Positions 45,713 through 54,667 of a stretch of DNA of 64,000 nt are shown here, one piece after another. Numbering within the stretch: position 1 is the first letter of the stretch; each line of letters opens with the position of its first letter. The notes beneath the pieces are model-generated. The model made no database searches. It was given only the letters and a program-made list of their open reading frames with translations, and was not told the DNA's origin. Position numbers and translations under genes: made by a program. Source of the stretch: Mangrovimicrobium sp048323675 (GTDB taxonomy: Bacteria > Pseudomonadota > Gammaproteobacteria > Pseudomonadales > Halieaceae); the NCBI RefSeq assembly GCF_048323675.1, contig NZ_JBLWFK010000004.1, positions 124,001 to 188,000 on the forward strand, in the 5' to 3' direction.

Positions 45713-47386
45713 CTAGAGAATGGCGCCGCGAATATCCCCGAGCAGTTCCACTACCTGGGTGAGGAAGCGACCGGCATCCGCGCCGTTCACCACCCTGTGG
45801 TCGTAGGACAGGGACAGGGGCAGCATCTGCCGCGGCACGAAGGCCTGGCCGTCCCAGACCGGCGCCGTGCGAGTCCGCGAAACCCCGAGGATACCCACCT
45901 CCGGCGTATTGATGATCGGCGAAAATCCGGTGCCGCCAATCGCCCCGAGACTGGAAATGGTGAAGCAGCCCCCCTGCATCTGGGCCGCGGTCAGCTTGCG
46001 CTCGCGGGCCTTCGCGGCCATCTCGAGCACCTCCTCGGAGAGCTCCCAGATACCCTTCTTGTCCACGTCGCGTATCACCGGCACCAGCAGGCCCGCCGGG
46101 GTATCCACCGCGATACCAATGTGGATGTACTTCTTGTACACCAGCGAATCGCCGCCGTCGGCCAGCGAACTGCAGAACTTGGGGTTGTCCTTGAGCGCCA
46201 CGGCACAGGCCTTGAGCAGGAAGGGCAGCGGGGTTACCCGGGTTCCGCGCTTTTCCGCCTGTGACTTCAGCGATGCCCGGAATTCCTCCAGTTCGGTGAC
46301 ATCGGCGTCGTCGTACTGGGTGACGTGGGGCACGTTAAGCCAGCTGCGCTGCATGTTGTCGGAGGTCAGTTTGTCCAGCTTGCTGCGCTGGGTGACTTCC
46401 ACCTCGCCGAACTTCGCGAAATCCACTTCCGGGACTGCGGGAATGCCCGCAGTGCTCGCAGCACCGGCGGGCGCGCTGAGGCGCTCGCGGGAAAAGGCGT
46501 GCAGGTCCTCCTTGAGGATGCGGCCGCGGGGGCCACTCGCCTTCACCTGTGACAGATCGATGCCAAACTCCCGCGCCAGCATCCGCACCGCGGGCCCGGC
46601 GTAGACATCGGCTCCCGCCGCGACGCCGGCGGATACCCCAGCCTTCTGCACGGGTGCGGCCGGCGCCGGAGGCGGTGCCGCCGGGCGGTCTGCCTGCGGC
46701 GGAGGCGCCGGCGGCTTTTCCGCTGCCGGCGCACCGGGCACTGCCGCTGCCGCGCTGCCGCCAGCACTGCGCAGCACCAGCAGTTCGGTGCCCTGGCTGA
46801 CTTTCTGGCCTTCCTTGACACGAATTTCCAGCACCTCGCCCGCAGCCGGGGAAGGCACTTCCATCGATGCCTTGTCCGACTCCAGGACGACCAGCGAGTC
46901 CCCCTCGGCTACACTGTCGCCAACCGCGACACTGATTTCAACGAGGTCCACCTCGCCGTCGGTGCCGATATCCGGCACCGGGACGACCTGTTCTTCGCCG
47001 GCGCCACCAGCGGTTCCCACGGCAGCGCCGTCTGCCAGAGTCGACGGTCGCGATTCGGCTTGTGCCGCCGCGGGCGCATCCGCTGCCACAGCGGCCTCGT
47101 CGGCTGCCTCCTGCGCCGCCACCCCTGCCGGAGTGTCCTCCCCGCCCGCGGCATCGGTCTCCACCACCAGGATGGGCGCACCCTCCGCCAGTTGCTGCCC
47201 CTCGGATACCAGCACCTCGAGGACCTTGCCGGCCGCCGTCGAGGGGATTTCCATGGAAGCCTTGTCGGACTCCAGCACCACCAGGCCCTGCTCCAGGCCG
47301 ACCTCGTCGCCGACCCGCACCAGCACCTCGATAACTTCCGCTTCGCCGCCGCCGATATCCGGGACTGTTACTTGCTCTTTCGCCAT
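45713..47386 (-). CDS. aceF: Pyruvate dehydrogenase E2, dihydrolipoyl acetyltransferase
   Basis: AceF carries acetyl groups from E1 to CoA. The 557 residues have two lipoyl domains, each with the lipoylated Lys in SDKASME (about residues 35-50 and 160-170). Ala/Pro-rich linkers and a peripheral-subunit-binding domain (VRMLAREFGIDLSQVKASGPRGRILKEDL) follow, then the catalytic domain ending with SYDHRVVNGADAGRFLTQV (active-site His). Two lipoyl domains rather than three is common outside Enterobacteriaceae. It is 16 bp after aceE; no lpd or pdhR is seen. Confidence 0.96.
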   Translation of the reverse strand: MAKEQVTVPDIGGGEAEVIEVLVRVGDEVGLEQGLVVLESDKASMEIPSTAAGKVLEVLVSEGQQLAEGAPILVVETDAAGGEDTPAGVAAQEAADEAAVAADAPAAAQAESRPSTLADGAAVGTAGGAGEEQVVPVPDIGTDGEVDLVEISVAVGDSVAEGDSLVVLESDKASMEVPSPAAGEVLEIRVKEGQKVSQGTELLVLRSAGGSAAAAVPGAPAAEKPPAPPPQADRPAAPPPAPAAPVQKAGVSAGVAAGADVYAGPAVRMLAREFGIDLSQVKASGPRGRILKEDLHAFSRERLSAPAGAASTAGIPAVPEVDFAKFGEVEVTQRSKLDKLTSDNMQRSWLNVPHVTQYDDADVTELEEFRASLKSQAEKRGTRVTPLPFLLKACAVALKDNPKFCSSLADGGDSLVYKKYIHIGIAVDTPAGLLVPVIRDVDKKGIWELSEEVLEMAAKARERKLTAAQMQGGCFTISSLGAIGGTGFSPIINTPEVGILGVSRTRTAPVWDGQAFVPRQMLPLSLSYDHRVVNGADAGRFLTQVVELLGDIRGAIL

Positions 47387-47402
47387 TGCAACTCCCCCTT
47401 TA

Positions 47403-50051
47403 TCAAACGGTTAACGGATCGACCTTGTCGGCCGGAATATTCAGGTCCTGCATGGCAGCGGTCACCTTGGCCGCCTCGATACTGCCCTCGTCGGCCAGCG
47501 ACTTGAGCGCCGCCAGCACGATGAAGTCCCGGCTCACCTCGAAGAAGTTACGCAGTTTCGCCCGGGTGTCCGAGCGGCCGTAACCGTCGGTACCCAGCAC
47601 GATATAGCGGCCGGGGATGAATTCACGCAACTGGTCCGCATAGGCCTTCAGGTAATCGGTTGCGGCGATAAACGGCCCCGGTTCGTCCTGCAGCAGTTGC
47701 GTGACATAGGGCACCCGCGGCGTTTCCTCGGGGTGCAGCATGTTCCAGCGCTGTACCGCCTTGCCATCGCGCTGCAGTTCGTTCACCGAGGTAATGCTCC
47801 AGATATCCGCCGCGACCTTGTACCTAGCCTCGAGGATTTCCGCCGCCGCTTCAACCTCCCGCAGGATGCTGCCCGAACCCATCAGCTGCACGCGCAGCTT
47901 GTGCCGCGCGGGGCTGCGATGCAGGCGGTACATGCCTTTGATGATGCCTTCCTCAGCACCTTCGGGCATGTCCGGGTGGTAGTAGTTCTCGTTCATCGTG
48001 GTGATGTAGTAGAACTTGTTCTCTCCCTCCGCGTACATCCGGCGCAGGCCGTCCTGGATGATAACGGTCAACTCGTAGCTGTAGGTGGGGTCGTAGCTGA
48101 CACAGTTGGGGATGGTGCTCGCCATCAGGTGGCTGTGACCGTCCTGGTGCTGCAGGCCCTCCCCATTGAGGGTGGTCCGACCCGAGGTCGCGCCGATCAG
48201 GAAGCCGCGGGCCTGGCAGTCACCCGCCGCCCAGGCGAGGTCGCCGATACGCTGGAAACCGAACATGGAGTAGAAAATATAGAACGGCACCATCGGGTAG
48301 TTGGAGGTGCTGTATGCGGTCGCGGCGGCCAGCCAGGCGGAGAACGCACCGGCCTCGTTGATCCCCTCCTCGAGAATCTGGCCTTTCTTGTCCTCCTTGT
48401 AGAACATGATCTGGCCGGCGTCCTGCGGGGTGTAGCGCTGCCCCACGGAGGAGTAGATGCCGAGCTGGCGGAACATACCCTCCATGCCGAAGGTGCGCGC
48501 CTCGTCCGGCACGATCGGCACGATGCGCTCGCCGATGGCCTTGTCCTTGACCAGGCCGGAGAGAATCCGGACAAAGGCCATGGTGGTGGAGATTTCCCGC
48601 TTGCCGCTGCTCTCCAGTTGCTTGGAAAACGCCGCGAGCGGCGGTGTTTTCAGGGTTTCCATCCGGCTGCGCCGCACCGGAATCATGCCGCCGAGTTCGC
48701 CCCGCACTTCGCGCATATAGCGCATTTCGGGGCTCTCCGGATCGGGGCGGTAATAGGGCACCTCTGCCAGTTCGGAGTCCTTCAGGGGGATGCCGAAGCG
48801 GTCGCGGAAGGCCTTCAGGCTGTCCATATCGAGTTTTTTCAGCGAGTGGGTTTCGTTGTTGGCCTCACCCGCCTCACCCATGCCATAGCCTTTCACGGTC
48901 ATGGCCAGAATCACGGTGGGACGCTCGCTCTCCTCGACGGCTTCCGCGTAGGCGGCATAGACCTTGTAGGGGTCGTGGCCACCACGGTTGAGGTACATGA
49001 TGTCCTCGTCGGAAAGGTCTTCCACCAGTTTCAGGGTCTCCGGGTACTTGCCGAAGAAATGCTCCCGGGTATAGGCGCCGCCGTTGTACTTGTAGTTCTG
49101 CAACTCGCCGTCGCAGACCTCGTCCATGCGCTGGCGCAGCAGGCCGCTGTCGTCCTTTTGCAGCAGCGGGTCCCACTTGCGACCCCAGATGACCTTGATG
49201 ACGTTCCAGCCCGCGCCGCGGAACACGCCCTCCAGCTCCTGGATGATCTTGCCGTTGCCGCGCACCGGGCCATCGAGGCGCTGCAGGTTGCAGTTGACGA
49301 CGAAAATCAGGTTGCCGAGGCGTTCGCGCCCGGCCAGGGCGATCGCGCCGAGGGATTCCGGCTCGTCACACTCACCGTCGCCCATGAAACACCAGACATT
49401 GCGGTCCTGGTGATCGACCAGCCCGCGACTTTGCTGGTATTTCATCACGTGCGCCTGGTAGATCGCCTGGATCGGCCCCAGGCCCATGGACACTGTGGGG
49501 AACTGCCAGTAATCCGGCATCAGCCAGGGGTGCGGATAGGAGGAGAGGCCATTGCCGTCCACCTCGCGGCGGAAATTATCCAGCTGCTCTTCCGAGAGCC
49601 GCCCTTCCAGATAGGAGCGGGCGTACATACCCGGCGCCGAGTGCCCCTGGTAGAACACCAGGTCTCCGGGGTGCCCGTTGTCGGTGCCGCGGAAGAAATA
49701 GTTGTAGCCGACGTCGTAGAGGGTCGCGCTGGAAGAGAAACTGGAAATGTGTCCGCCCAGGCCCTCGTTGTTACGGTTGGCACGCATCACCATGGCCAGC
49801 GCGTTCCAGCGCACCAGCGAACGGATACGCCGCTCCATGAACAGGTCCCCGGGCATGAGTTTCTCGTCTTCCGGGGCAATGCTGTTGACGAAAGGGGTCA
49901 CGATGGATGACGGCAGGCTGACCCGCTGCTTGAGCCCGTGACGGCCCAGCGCCATCAACAGGTAGCGGGCCCGGTCCAGGCCCTGGTGGCGGATAACCGC
50001 GTCCAGGGATTGCAGCCATTCTTCAGTTTCAATGGGATCGATATCTTCCAT
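47403..50051 (-). CDS. aceE: Pyruvate dehydrogenase E1 component, homodimeric
   Basis: AceE decarboxylates pyruvate with thiamine diphosphate. The 882 residues match the homodimeric E1 type, beginning EDIDPIETEEWLQSLDAVI. The ThDP-binding GDGECDEPESLGA...NCNLQRLDGPV is present, as are TVILAMTVKGYGMG and SFSSSATLYDVGYNYFF. The ATG at 50051 has GAGGTGAGC in front. A 226-bp leader upstream contains an inverted repeat GTTCT-ATAAC-AGAAC (50093-50107) that could be a regulator site. Confidence 0.97.
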   Translation of the reverse strand: MEDIDPIETEEWLQSLDAVIRHQGLDRARYLLMALGRHGLKQRVSLPSSIVTPFVNSIAPEDEKLMPGDLFMERRIRSLVRWNALAMVMRANRNNEGLGGHISSFSSSATLYDVGYNYFFRGTDNGHPGDLVFYQGHSAPGMYARSYLEGRLSEEQLDNFRREVDGNGLSSYPHPWLMPDYWQFPTVSMGLGPIQAIYQAHVMKYQQSRGLVDHQDRNVWCFMGDGECDEPESLGAIALAGRERLGNLIFVVNCNLQRLDGPVRGNGKIIQELEGVFRGAGWNVIKVIWGRKWDPLLQKDDSGLLRQRMDEVCDGELQNYKYNGGAYTREHFFGKYPETLKLVEDLSDEDIMYLNRGGHDPYKVYAAYAEAVEESERPTVILAMTVKGYGMGEAGEANNETHSLKKLDMDSLKAFRDRFGIPLKDSELAEVPYYRPDPESPEMRYMREVRGELGGMIPVRRSRMETLKTPPLAAFSKQLESSGKREISTTMAFVRILSGLVKDKAIGERIVPIVPDEARTFGMEGMFRQLGIYSSVGQRYTPQDAGQIMFYKEDKKGQILEEGINEAGAFSAWLAAATAYSTSNYPMVPFYIFYSMFGFQRIGDLAWAAGDCQARGFLIGATSGRTTLNGEGLQHQDGHSHLMASTIPNCVSYDPTYSYELTVIIQDGLRRMYAEGENKFYYITTMNENYYHPDMPEGAEEGIIKGMYRLHRSPARHKLRVQLMGSGSILREVEAAAEILEARYKVAADIWSITSVNELQRDGKAVQRWNMLHPEETPRVPYVTQLLQDEPGPFIAATDYLKAYADQLREFIPGRYIVLGTDGYGRSDTRAKLRNFFEVSRDFIVLAALKSLADEGSIEAAKVTAAMQDLNIPADKVDPLTV

Positions 50052-50092
50052 GCTCACCTCGTGTAGAAAACGTGTCGGGGGACGCATTTATA

Positions 50093-50107
50093 GTTCTATA
50101 ACAGAAC
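50093..50107 (-). promoter_or_regulatory. Inverted repeat upstream of aceE
   Basis: GTTCT, five bases, AGAAC lies 42-56 bp before the aceE start, in an AT-rich stretch (TTATAGAACTATAAAT on the minus strand) that may hold the promoter. It does not match the E. coli PdhR consensus. The 226-bp gap 50052-50277 otherwise contains only the hairpin at 50243-50269. Confidence 0.35.
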
Positions 50108-50242
50108 CCTTATCGCATACTCCACCTCAGAACTGGGGGAACGATGAGCAAAAAGTGCCCGGTCGCCACCTGCAGCGCCCGCACACCCTACCCCATTACG
50201 CCTCGAAATGGAATATCAGTTCCACATTAGAACCTTAAGCTT

Positions 50243-50269
50243 GTCCCGGGTTGGTCACTTCCCCGGGAC
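50243..50269 (-). terminator. Hairpin after the M16 protease gene
   Basis: GTCCCGGG pairs with CCCGGGAC across an 11-base loop, nine bases after the stop codon. There is no U tract, so it may stabilise the 3' end or be a weak terminator. Confidence 0.35.
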
Positions 50270-50277
50270 GCAGCGGG

Positions 50278-53136
50278 TCACTCTACAAGATAGACCCTGT
50301 GGCCGGATTTCAACTCCGCGGCGGACTCCACCCGCCGCTGGGAACCGGCGGGCAGGGTTTCGCGGGCACCCGGGGCGGCGACCTGCAGGGAGTGACGCTG
50401 CTGCAGGAAAGTGGTGTTGTAGTAGTCCTGCCACTGCTCCAGGGTGAGTGCGCGCAGGGCTTCGGCCTGCTGGTCACGGGAATCGAAATCGAACTGCTTG
50501 CGGGCCAGGGACTGCCAGTAGAATTCCGCGCGCTGCCACATGTTCTCGTCCGGCCGCAGTACCTCGTTCAACAGTGCCTGCTTGTTGCGGGCAAACTGTT
50601 CCGCATCGATCTCAGCGGGCACCGAGCGCAAGTACGTGTCCATGGCTTCCGCCAGCACTGCCGTGTCAGCCACCGGCGACTGGATCAGCATTACCAGCGC
50701 CGGGATGTCCATTTGCGGCCAGTAAAAGGCCGAGACCATGTAGCCCAGTTGCTGCTCGGTGCGCAGTTGCTGGAAGAAACCGGATTTGATCAACTGGCCG
50801 GTCATCGCGGTCGCCGCGCGATCCTGCCAGCTGTTGCCCGCCCCCTGCAGGTACCAGGCGAGCACCGCATCTTCATGCTCCAGGGCAACCGGGTAGAGCA
50901 CCGATTCACCCGCTTTCAGCTCCAGTACCCGCAGGGGCGGCAGGGCTGCCGGCATCCCCGCCGGCAGCAGCACCTTGAGCTGGCCGGCCAGCGTGGTTAC
51001 TGCCTCTGGCGGGTAGTTGCCGTAGACCAGCGCCTGGGCGCTGGCGCCCTGCCAGAAGCGGTTGGCGTAGTCCTCCAGGTCCGCGAGGCTCATGCCCTGG
51101 AGTGCGGCAATCAGCGCCTCCTCTCCCCACTCGCCATAGAGCAGCGACTCCCGCAGGTCATCCATTGCCTGCCGGCCCGGGTTCTGTGCCGCCGTATTGC
51201 GCAGGGAGCGAATCATGTCCGCGCGAATGTTGGCGAAGCGCGCTGCATCGAAGCCCGGCGACTTGATGACGGCGAACAGGTCATCGAGCAGGCGCGACTG
51301 CTTGTCGTTGTAACCACTGACCCGCAGGCTGATGCCCTGTGCGTGCTTGTAAAGACTGAAGTTGAGACCCGCCAGCATGGCCGGATAGGTATATTCGTTC
51401 ACCCGGTCCATCAACAATGCCGTGTACAGCGCCGCGGCCGCGGACTGCTCGGGGCTCTGCCCCACCAGTGGTGAACGGAAATTGATATAGGTGGCGCCAC
51501 GCGGAATACGGAACTCGCTGCTCTGGGCAAACCAGATCTCACTGCGCTGGTCGCCGTAGACCTTGCCCGGATTCCCGGACATACCCGGGACCAGCGGCAC
51601 CAGGGAAACATCCTCGGCGATGAAGGCATTGGGTGCCGGCAGGTGGAACAGACTGGCGGCCTCCGGATTGCGCCAGGCCTCGGGCACGGCGCCCTGCAGC
51701 GCCTGCACCGAATACGGTGTGGCGTAATTGCGCGACTCCCGGTCGGTCGTGACCGAGGGCGCCTCGAGGATGACCACCGCGCGGTCAGCGGTGATGTCCG
51801 CCATCAGGCCCGCCAGCATGGCGGAATCGTAATCGTCCATGATGTAGGCGCCGCGCAGGATGTCCCGGGGCGAATAAACATGCATGTTGTCCGCCAGGCG
51901 CGCAACGTAGGACATGGGACTGCCCTTTTCCTTGAATTCGAAAGCCAGTTCAGCCAGCTGCCCCTGCTCCTCATACAGCCAGCGCTTCGGCCCCTGCTGG
52001 CGCAGCATATCCATGTAGCCAAACAACAACTGCAGGATGCGATCGTGCTCGCTCACGCCTTTCTCGGTAAGCGTTACCGTGACACTGAACAGCGAACCGC
52101 CATTCCATTGCAGCCCGTTGCCCGCGGCGAGGCTTTCCGCCAGCCCCTCGGCTTTGAGTTGCGAGAGCAGGCTGCCCTCCCCCTCATGGCCTACCAGGTT
52201 GCCCAGGTAGGACAGCGGCTGGGCGTGGTACTCGGCACGGTAATCATCGATGGGAAAGAACACCTGCAACTCGCGCGAAGAGGCCTGCGGCCTGATCTGC
52301 ACGAACAGCGGCAGCTCGTCGGGTTCGAACAGCGGCTGGTCGATCTGCGCAACTCCCAGCGACTTGTTCGGCACCGGGGAAAATTTCGGCGCCACCATCG
52401 ACTGCAGTTCATCCAGCGACTGCGAACCGAGCACCACCAGTCGCATCAGGTTGGCGGAATAGTGACTGTCGTAGAACGCGATGAGGTCGTCGCGCACCTT
52501 GTCGCCGGGGCGGTCAGCCAGGGTTTCCAGTGAACCGACGCTGAAGCGGCTGTAGGTGTGCTGCGGATTCATGACTTCCTGCAGCACGTCCATGCCGCGC
52601 CGGCCGTCGCTGCTCAGGCCCATCTGGTATTCCGCCTCGACCGCGTTCTTCTCGCGATCCACATAGACCTCGTCAAACTTCGGCGCCACGAAGAACTGGG
52701 CAAAACGGTCCAGCGCCTCGTCCAGGTAGGGGGCGTCGATATCGAAGAAGTAATTGGTGTTCTCGGTGCTGGTATAGGCGTTGTGGTTGCCGCCGTGCCC
52801 GGTGATGAACTCTTCGTACTCGGCGGAATCCGGGTACTTGTCCGTGCCCAGGAACAGCATGTGCTCGAGGAAGTGGGCGAGGCCCTCCCGGCCCGGCGGG
52901 TTATCGGCGCTGCCGGTTGCCACATCCAGCGAGGCTGCGGCCGTCGGCGTGTTGGGATCGGAAATCAGCAGCACCTGCAGCTGGTTGTCCAGCGTGATGT
53001 AGCGGTACTCCCGGCTGTCGCTGGGGCTCTTGACCGGCTGCGCTGTTTCGGGGGGCAGGCTGGCACAGGCGCCCAGTAACAGTGAAACCAATAGAACGGC
53101 GGTAGCGGTATACCACCGCGACAGGTGTTGACTCAT
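50278..53136 (-). CDS. Lipoprotein M16 (insulinase/pitrilysin) zinc protease
   Basis: This 952-residue protein has a lipoprotein signal (TAVLLVSLLLGAC, Cys24) and a pitrilysin-type structure of four M16 domains. The inverted zinc motif is HFLEH (residues 88-92) in GREGLAHFLEHMLFLGTDKYP; the distal Glu ligand lies in EKNAVEAEYQMG. It resembles E. coli protease III (PtrA) in size and pattern but is lipid-anchored, so it would act in the periplasm at a membrane. It lies 15 bp downstream of the PerM-type gene. Confidence 0.9.
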   Translation of the reverse strand: MSQHLSRWYTATAVLLVSLLLGACASLPPETAQPVKSPSDSREYRYITLDNQLQVLLISDPNTPTAAASLDVATGSADNPPGREGLAHFLEHMLFLGTDKYPDSAEYEEFITGHGGNHNAYTSTENTNYFFDIDAPYLDEALDRFAQFFVAPKFDEVYVDREKNAVEAEYQMGLSSDGRRGMDVLQEVMNPQHTYSRFSVGSLETLADRPGDKVRDDLIAFYDSHYSANLMRLVVLGSQSLDELQSMVAPKFSPVPNKSLGVAQIDQPLFEPDELPLFVQIRPQASSRELQVFFPIDDYRAEYHAQPLSYLGNLVGHEGEGSLLSQLKAEGLAESLAAGNGLQWNGGSLFSVTVTLTEKGVSEHDRILQLLFGYMDMLRQQGPKRWLYEEQGQLAELAFEFKEKGSPMSYVARLADNMHVYSPRDILRGAYIMDDYDSAMLAGLMADITADRAVVILEAPSVTTDRESRNYATPYSVQALQGAVPEAWRNPEAASLFHLPAPNAFIAEDVSLVPLVPGMSGNPGKVYGDQRSEIWFAQSSEFRIPRGATYINFRSPLVGQSPEQSAAAALYTALLMDRVNEYTYPAMLAGLNFSLYKHAQGISLRVSGYNDKQSRLLDDLFAVIKSPGFDAARFANIRADMIRSLRNTAAQNPGRQAMDDLRESLLYGEWGEEALIAALQGMSLADLEDYANRFWQGASAQALVYGNYPPEAVTTLAGQLKVLLPAGMPAALPPLRVLELKAGESVLYPVALEHEDAVLAWYLQGAGNSWQDRAATAMTGQLIKSGFFQQLRTEQQLGYMVSAFYWPQMDIPALVMLIQSPVADTAVLAEAMDTYLRSVPAEIDAEQFARNKQALLNEVLRPDENMWQRAEFYWQSLARKQFDFDSRDQQAEALRALTLEQWQDYYNTTFLQQRHSLQVAAPGARETLPAGSQRRVESAAELKSGHRVYLVE

Positions 53137-53151
53137 GCATCACTCCACAGA

Positions 53152-54231
53152 TTATTCGACTGGTACGTCGGCCGCTACAATGTCGCCGCGCGACGGCCAG
53201 GCATAGATTACGGCCTTGATCATGGTGGCCAGGGGGATCGCGAAAAAGACCCCCCACAATCCCCAGATTCCCCCGAAGAAGAGAATCGCCAGGATAATCG
53301 CCACCGGGTGCAGGTTCACCGCCTCGGAAAACAGCAGGGGTACCAGCACGTTGCCATCCAGTCCCTGGATCACAAGATAGACAACACAAAGCACATAAAA
53401 GTCATTGGAAAAGCCCCACTGGAAAAACCCGACAGCCAGCACCGGCACGGTGACCAGGGCCGCGCCGATATAGGGGATGATGACCGACAGGCCCACCAGC
53501 AGCCCCAGCAGGGCGGCATAGCGCAGTTCTATCCAGGCAAAGCAGATATAACTGACGCTGCCGACAATGATGATTTCGAGAACCTTGCCGCGAGAATAGT
53601 TGGCGAACTGCTGGTTCATCTCCCCCCAGATACGCCGCAGCAGGGGGCGCTCGTCGGGCAGGAAACCACCCAGCCAGGAGAGAATCAGCTCGCGGTCGCG
53701 CAGGAAGAAAAATACCAGGATGGGGATGAGGATCATGTACATCATCACCGAGAACACCCCCGGCAATGAGGCCAGCGAGCGGGTTACCACGATCTGGCCC
53801 ATGCTGGCCGCCTCCGCCTGGGCGAGCTCGATAAGCCCGGCAATCTGGTCGCTGCTGACCAGCCCCGGGTAGCGCTCCGGCAGCACCAGCAGCACCTGCT
53901 TGCCCTGGTCGATATAGCGGGGCAGATCACCGGCCAGCGAGGCCAGCTGCCGCCATACCAGCGGAAACAGGCCGAGGGTGACACCGAAGAAGCCGCCGAT
54001 AAACAACAGGTAGGCAAGGGCCACCCCCAACCAGCTGGGGACCCCGTGCTGCACCAGCTGTCCCGATACACCCTGCATCAGGTAGGCCAGTACGATGGAG
54101 GCGAGCAGGGGGGCGAGGATGTCGCCGATGGTCATCAGCAGGAGAATCGAGCCGACGATCAGCACCAGCAGCAGTATCGCCTCCTCTTCAAACAGGTAGC
54201 GCCGGCCCCATTTCTTGAACACTTCCAGCAT
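53152..54231 (-). CDS. AI-2E family (PerM/YhhT-type) membrane transporter
   Basis: This 359-residue polytopic protein has about eight hydrophobic segments. The characteristic family features are the C-terminal GLLVGLSVIIPYIGAALVTVPVLAVGFFQWG and VQGLDGNVLVPLLFSEAVNLHPVAIILAILFFGGIWGLWGVFFAIPLATMIKAV. Members have been linked to autoinducer-2 export and, more broadly, to sodium/proton antiport; the substrate is not readable here. ATG at 54231, 18 bp after tusA. perM next to tusA-type and bepA genes is seen in other gammaproteobacteria. Confidence 0.9.
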   Translation of the reverse strand: MLEVFKKWGRRYLFEEEAILLLVLIVGSILLLMTIGDILAPLLASIVLAYLMQGVSGQLVQHGVPSWLGVALAYLLFIGGFFGVTLGLFPLVWRQLASLAGDLPRYIDQGKQVLLVLPERYPGLVSSDQIAGLIELAQAEAASMGQIVVTRSLASLPGVFSVMMYMILIPILVFFFLRDRELILSWLGGFLPDERPLLRRIWGEMNQQFANYSRGKVLEIIIVGSVSYICFAWIELRYAALLGLLVGLSVIIPYIGAALVTVPVLAVGFFQWGFSNDFYVLCVVYLVIQGLDGNVLVPLLFSEAVNLHPVAIILAILFFGGIWGLWGVFFAIPLATMIKAVIYAWPSRGDIVAADVPVE

Positions 54232-54249
54232 AGCTCGAACTCTCCGTGA

Positions 54250-54483
54250 TCAGCGCTTTTGCAGCAGGTAGCTGTAGACTCCCGCGTCACAGGCGGATTC
54301 GAGCAGGCGATGGCCGGATTGCCGGGCAAACACCTCGAAGTCGCGCTGCGAACCGCTATCGGTTGCCAGCACCCGCAACTGGTCACCGCTGGCGAGACTG
54401 TTCAGGGCCCGTTTGGCCTTGAGCAAGGGCATGGGGCATTGCAACCCGCGCGCATCCACTTCCGTCACCACCTGCTGGCTCAT
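54250..54483 (-). CDS. tusA: TusA-family sulfur carrier
   Basis: This 77-residue SirA/TusA fold protein has the sulfur-carrying Cys16 in the signature DARGLQCPMPLLKAKRAL. It may relay persulfide sulfur, for example in tRNA 2-thiouridine or molybdopterin synthesis. Several TusA paralogues exist in many genomes, so the exact role is open. It is the first gene of a short operon with the transporter gene, divergent from bepA. Confidence 0.88.
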   Translation of the reverse strand: MSQQVVTEVDARGLQCPMPLLKAKRALNSLASGDQLRVLATDSGSQRDFEVFARQSGHRLLESACDAGVYSYLLQKR

Positions 54484-54667
54484 GTGTTCACTCGGTTATA
54501 AAACAGTGGCCTGAGTATACGCATTCGCCCCGACGGAATGAACTTTGGCAGCGCGCGGTCATCGAATTAGGCGGAACCAGAGATTCCACAGCAGTGTGTC
54601 CCGGCATCCGCTGCCTGGGATACAATCAACCTTTTCAGGAAAGACCGAAACCAAGTGCCCTGACCCC

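Noticed and set aside
47697..49910. 737-codon open frame on the plus strand opposite aceE
   Set aside because: It is the antisense of a highly conserved gene; long open antisense frames are common at this GC content.
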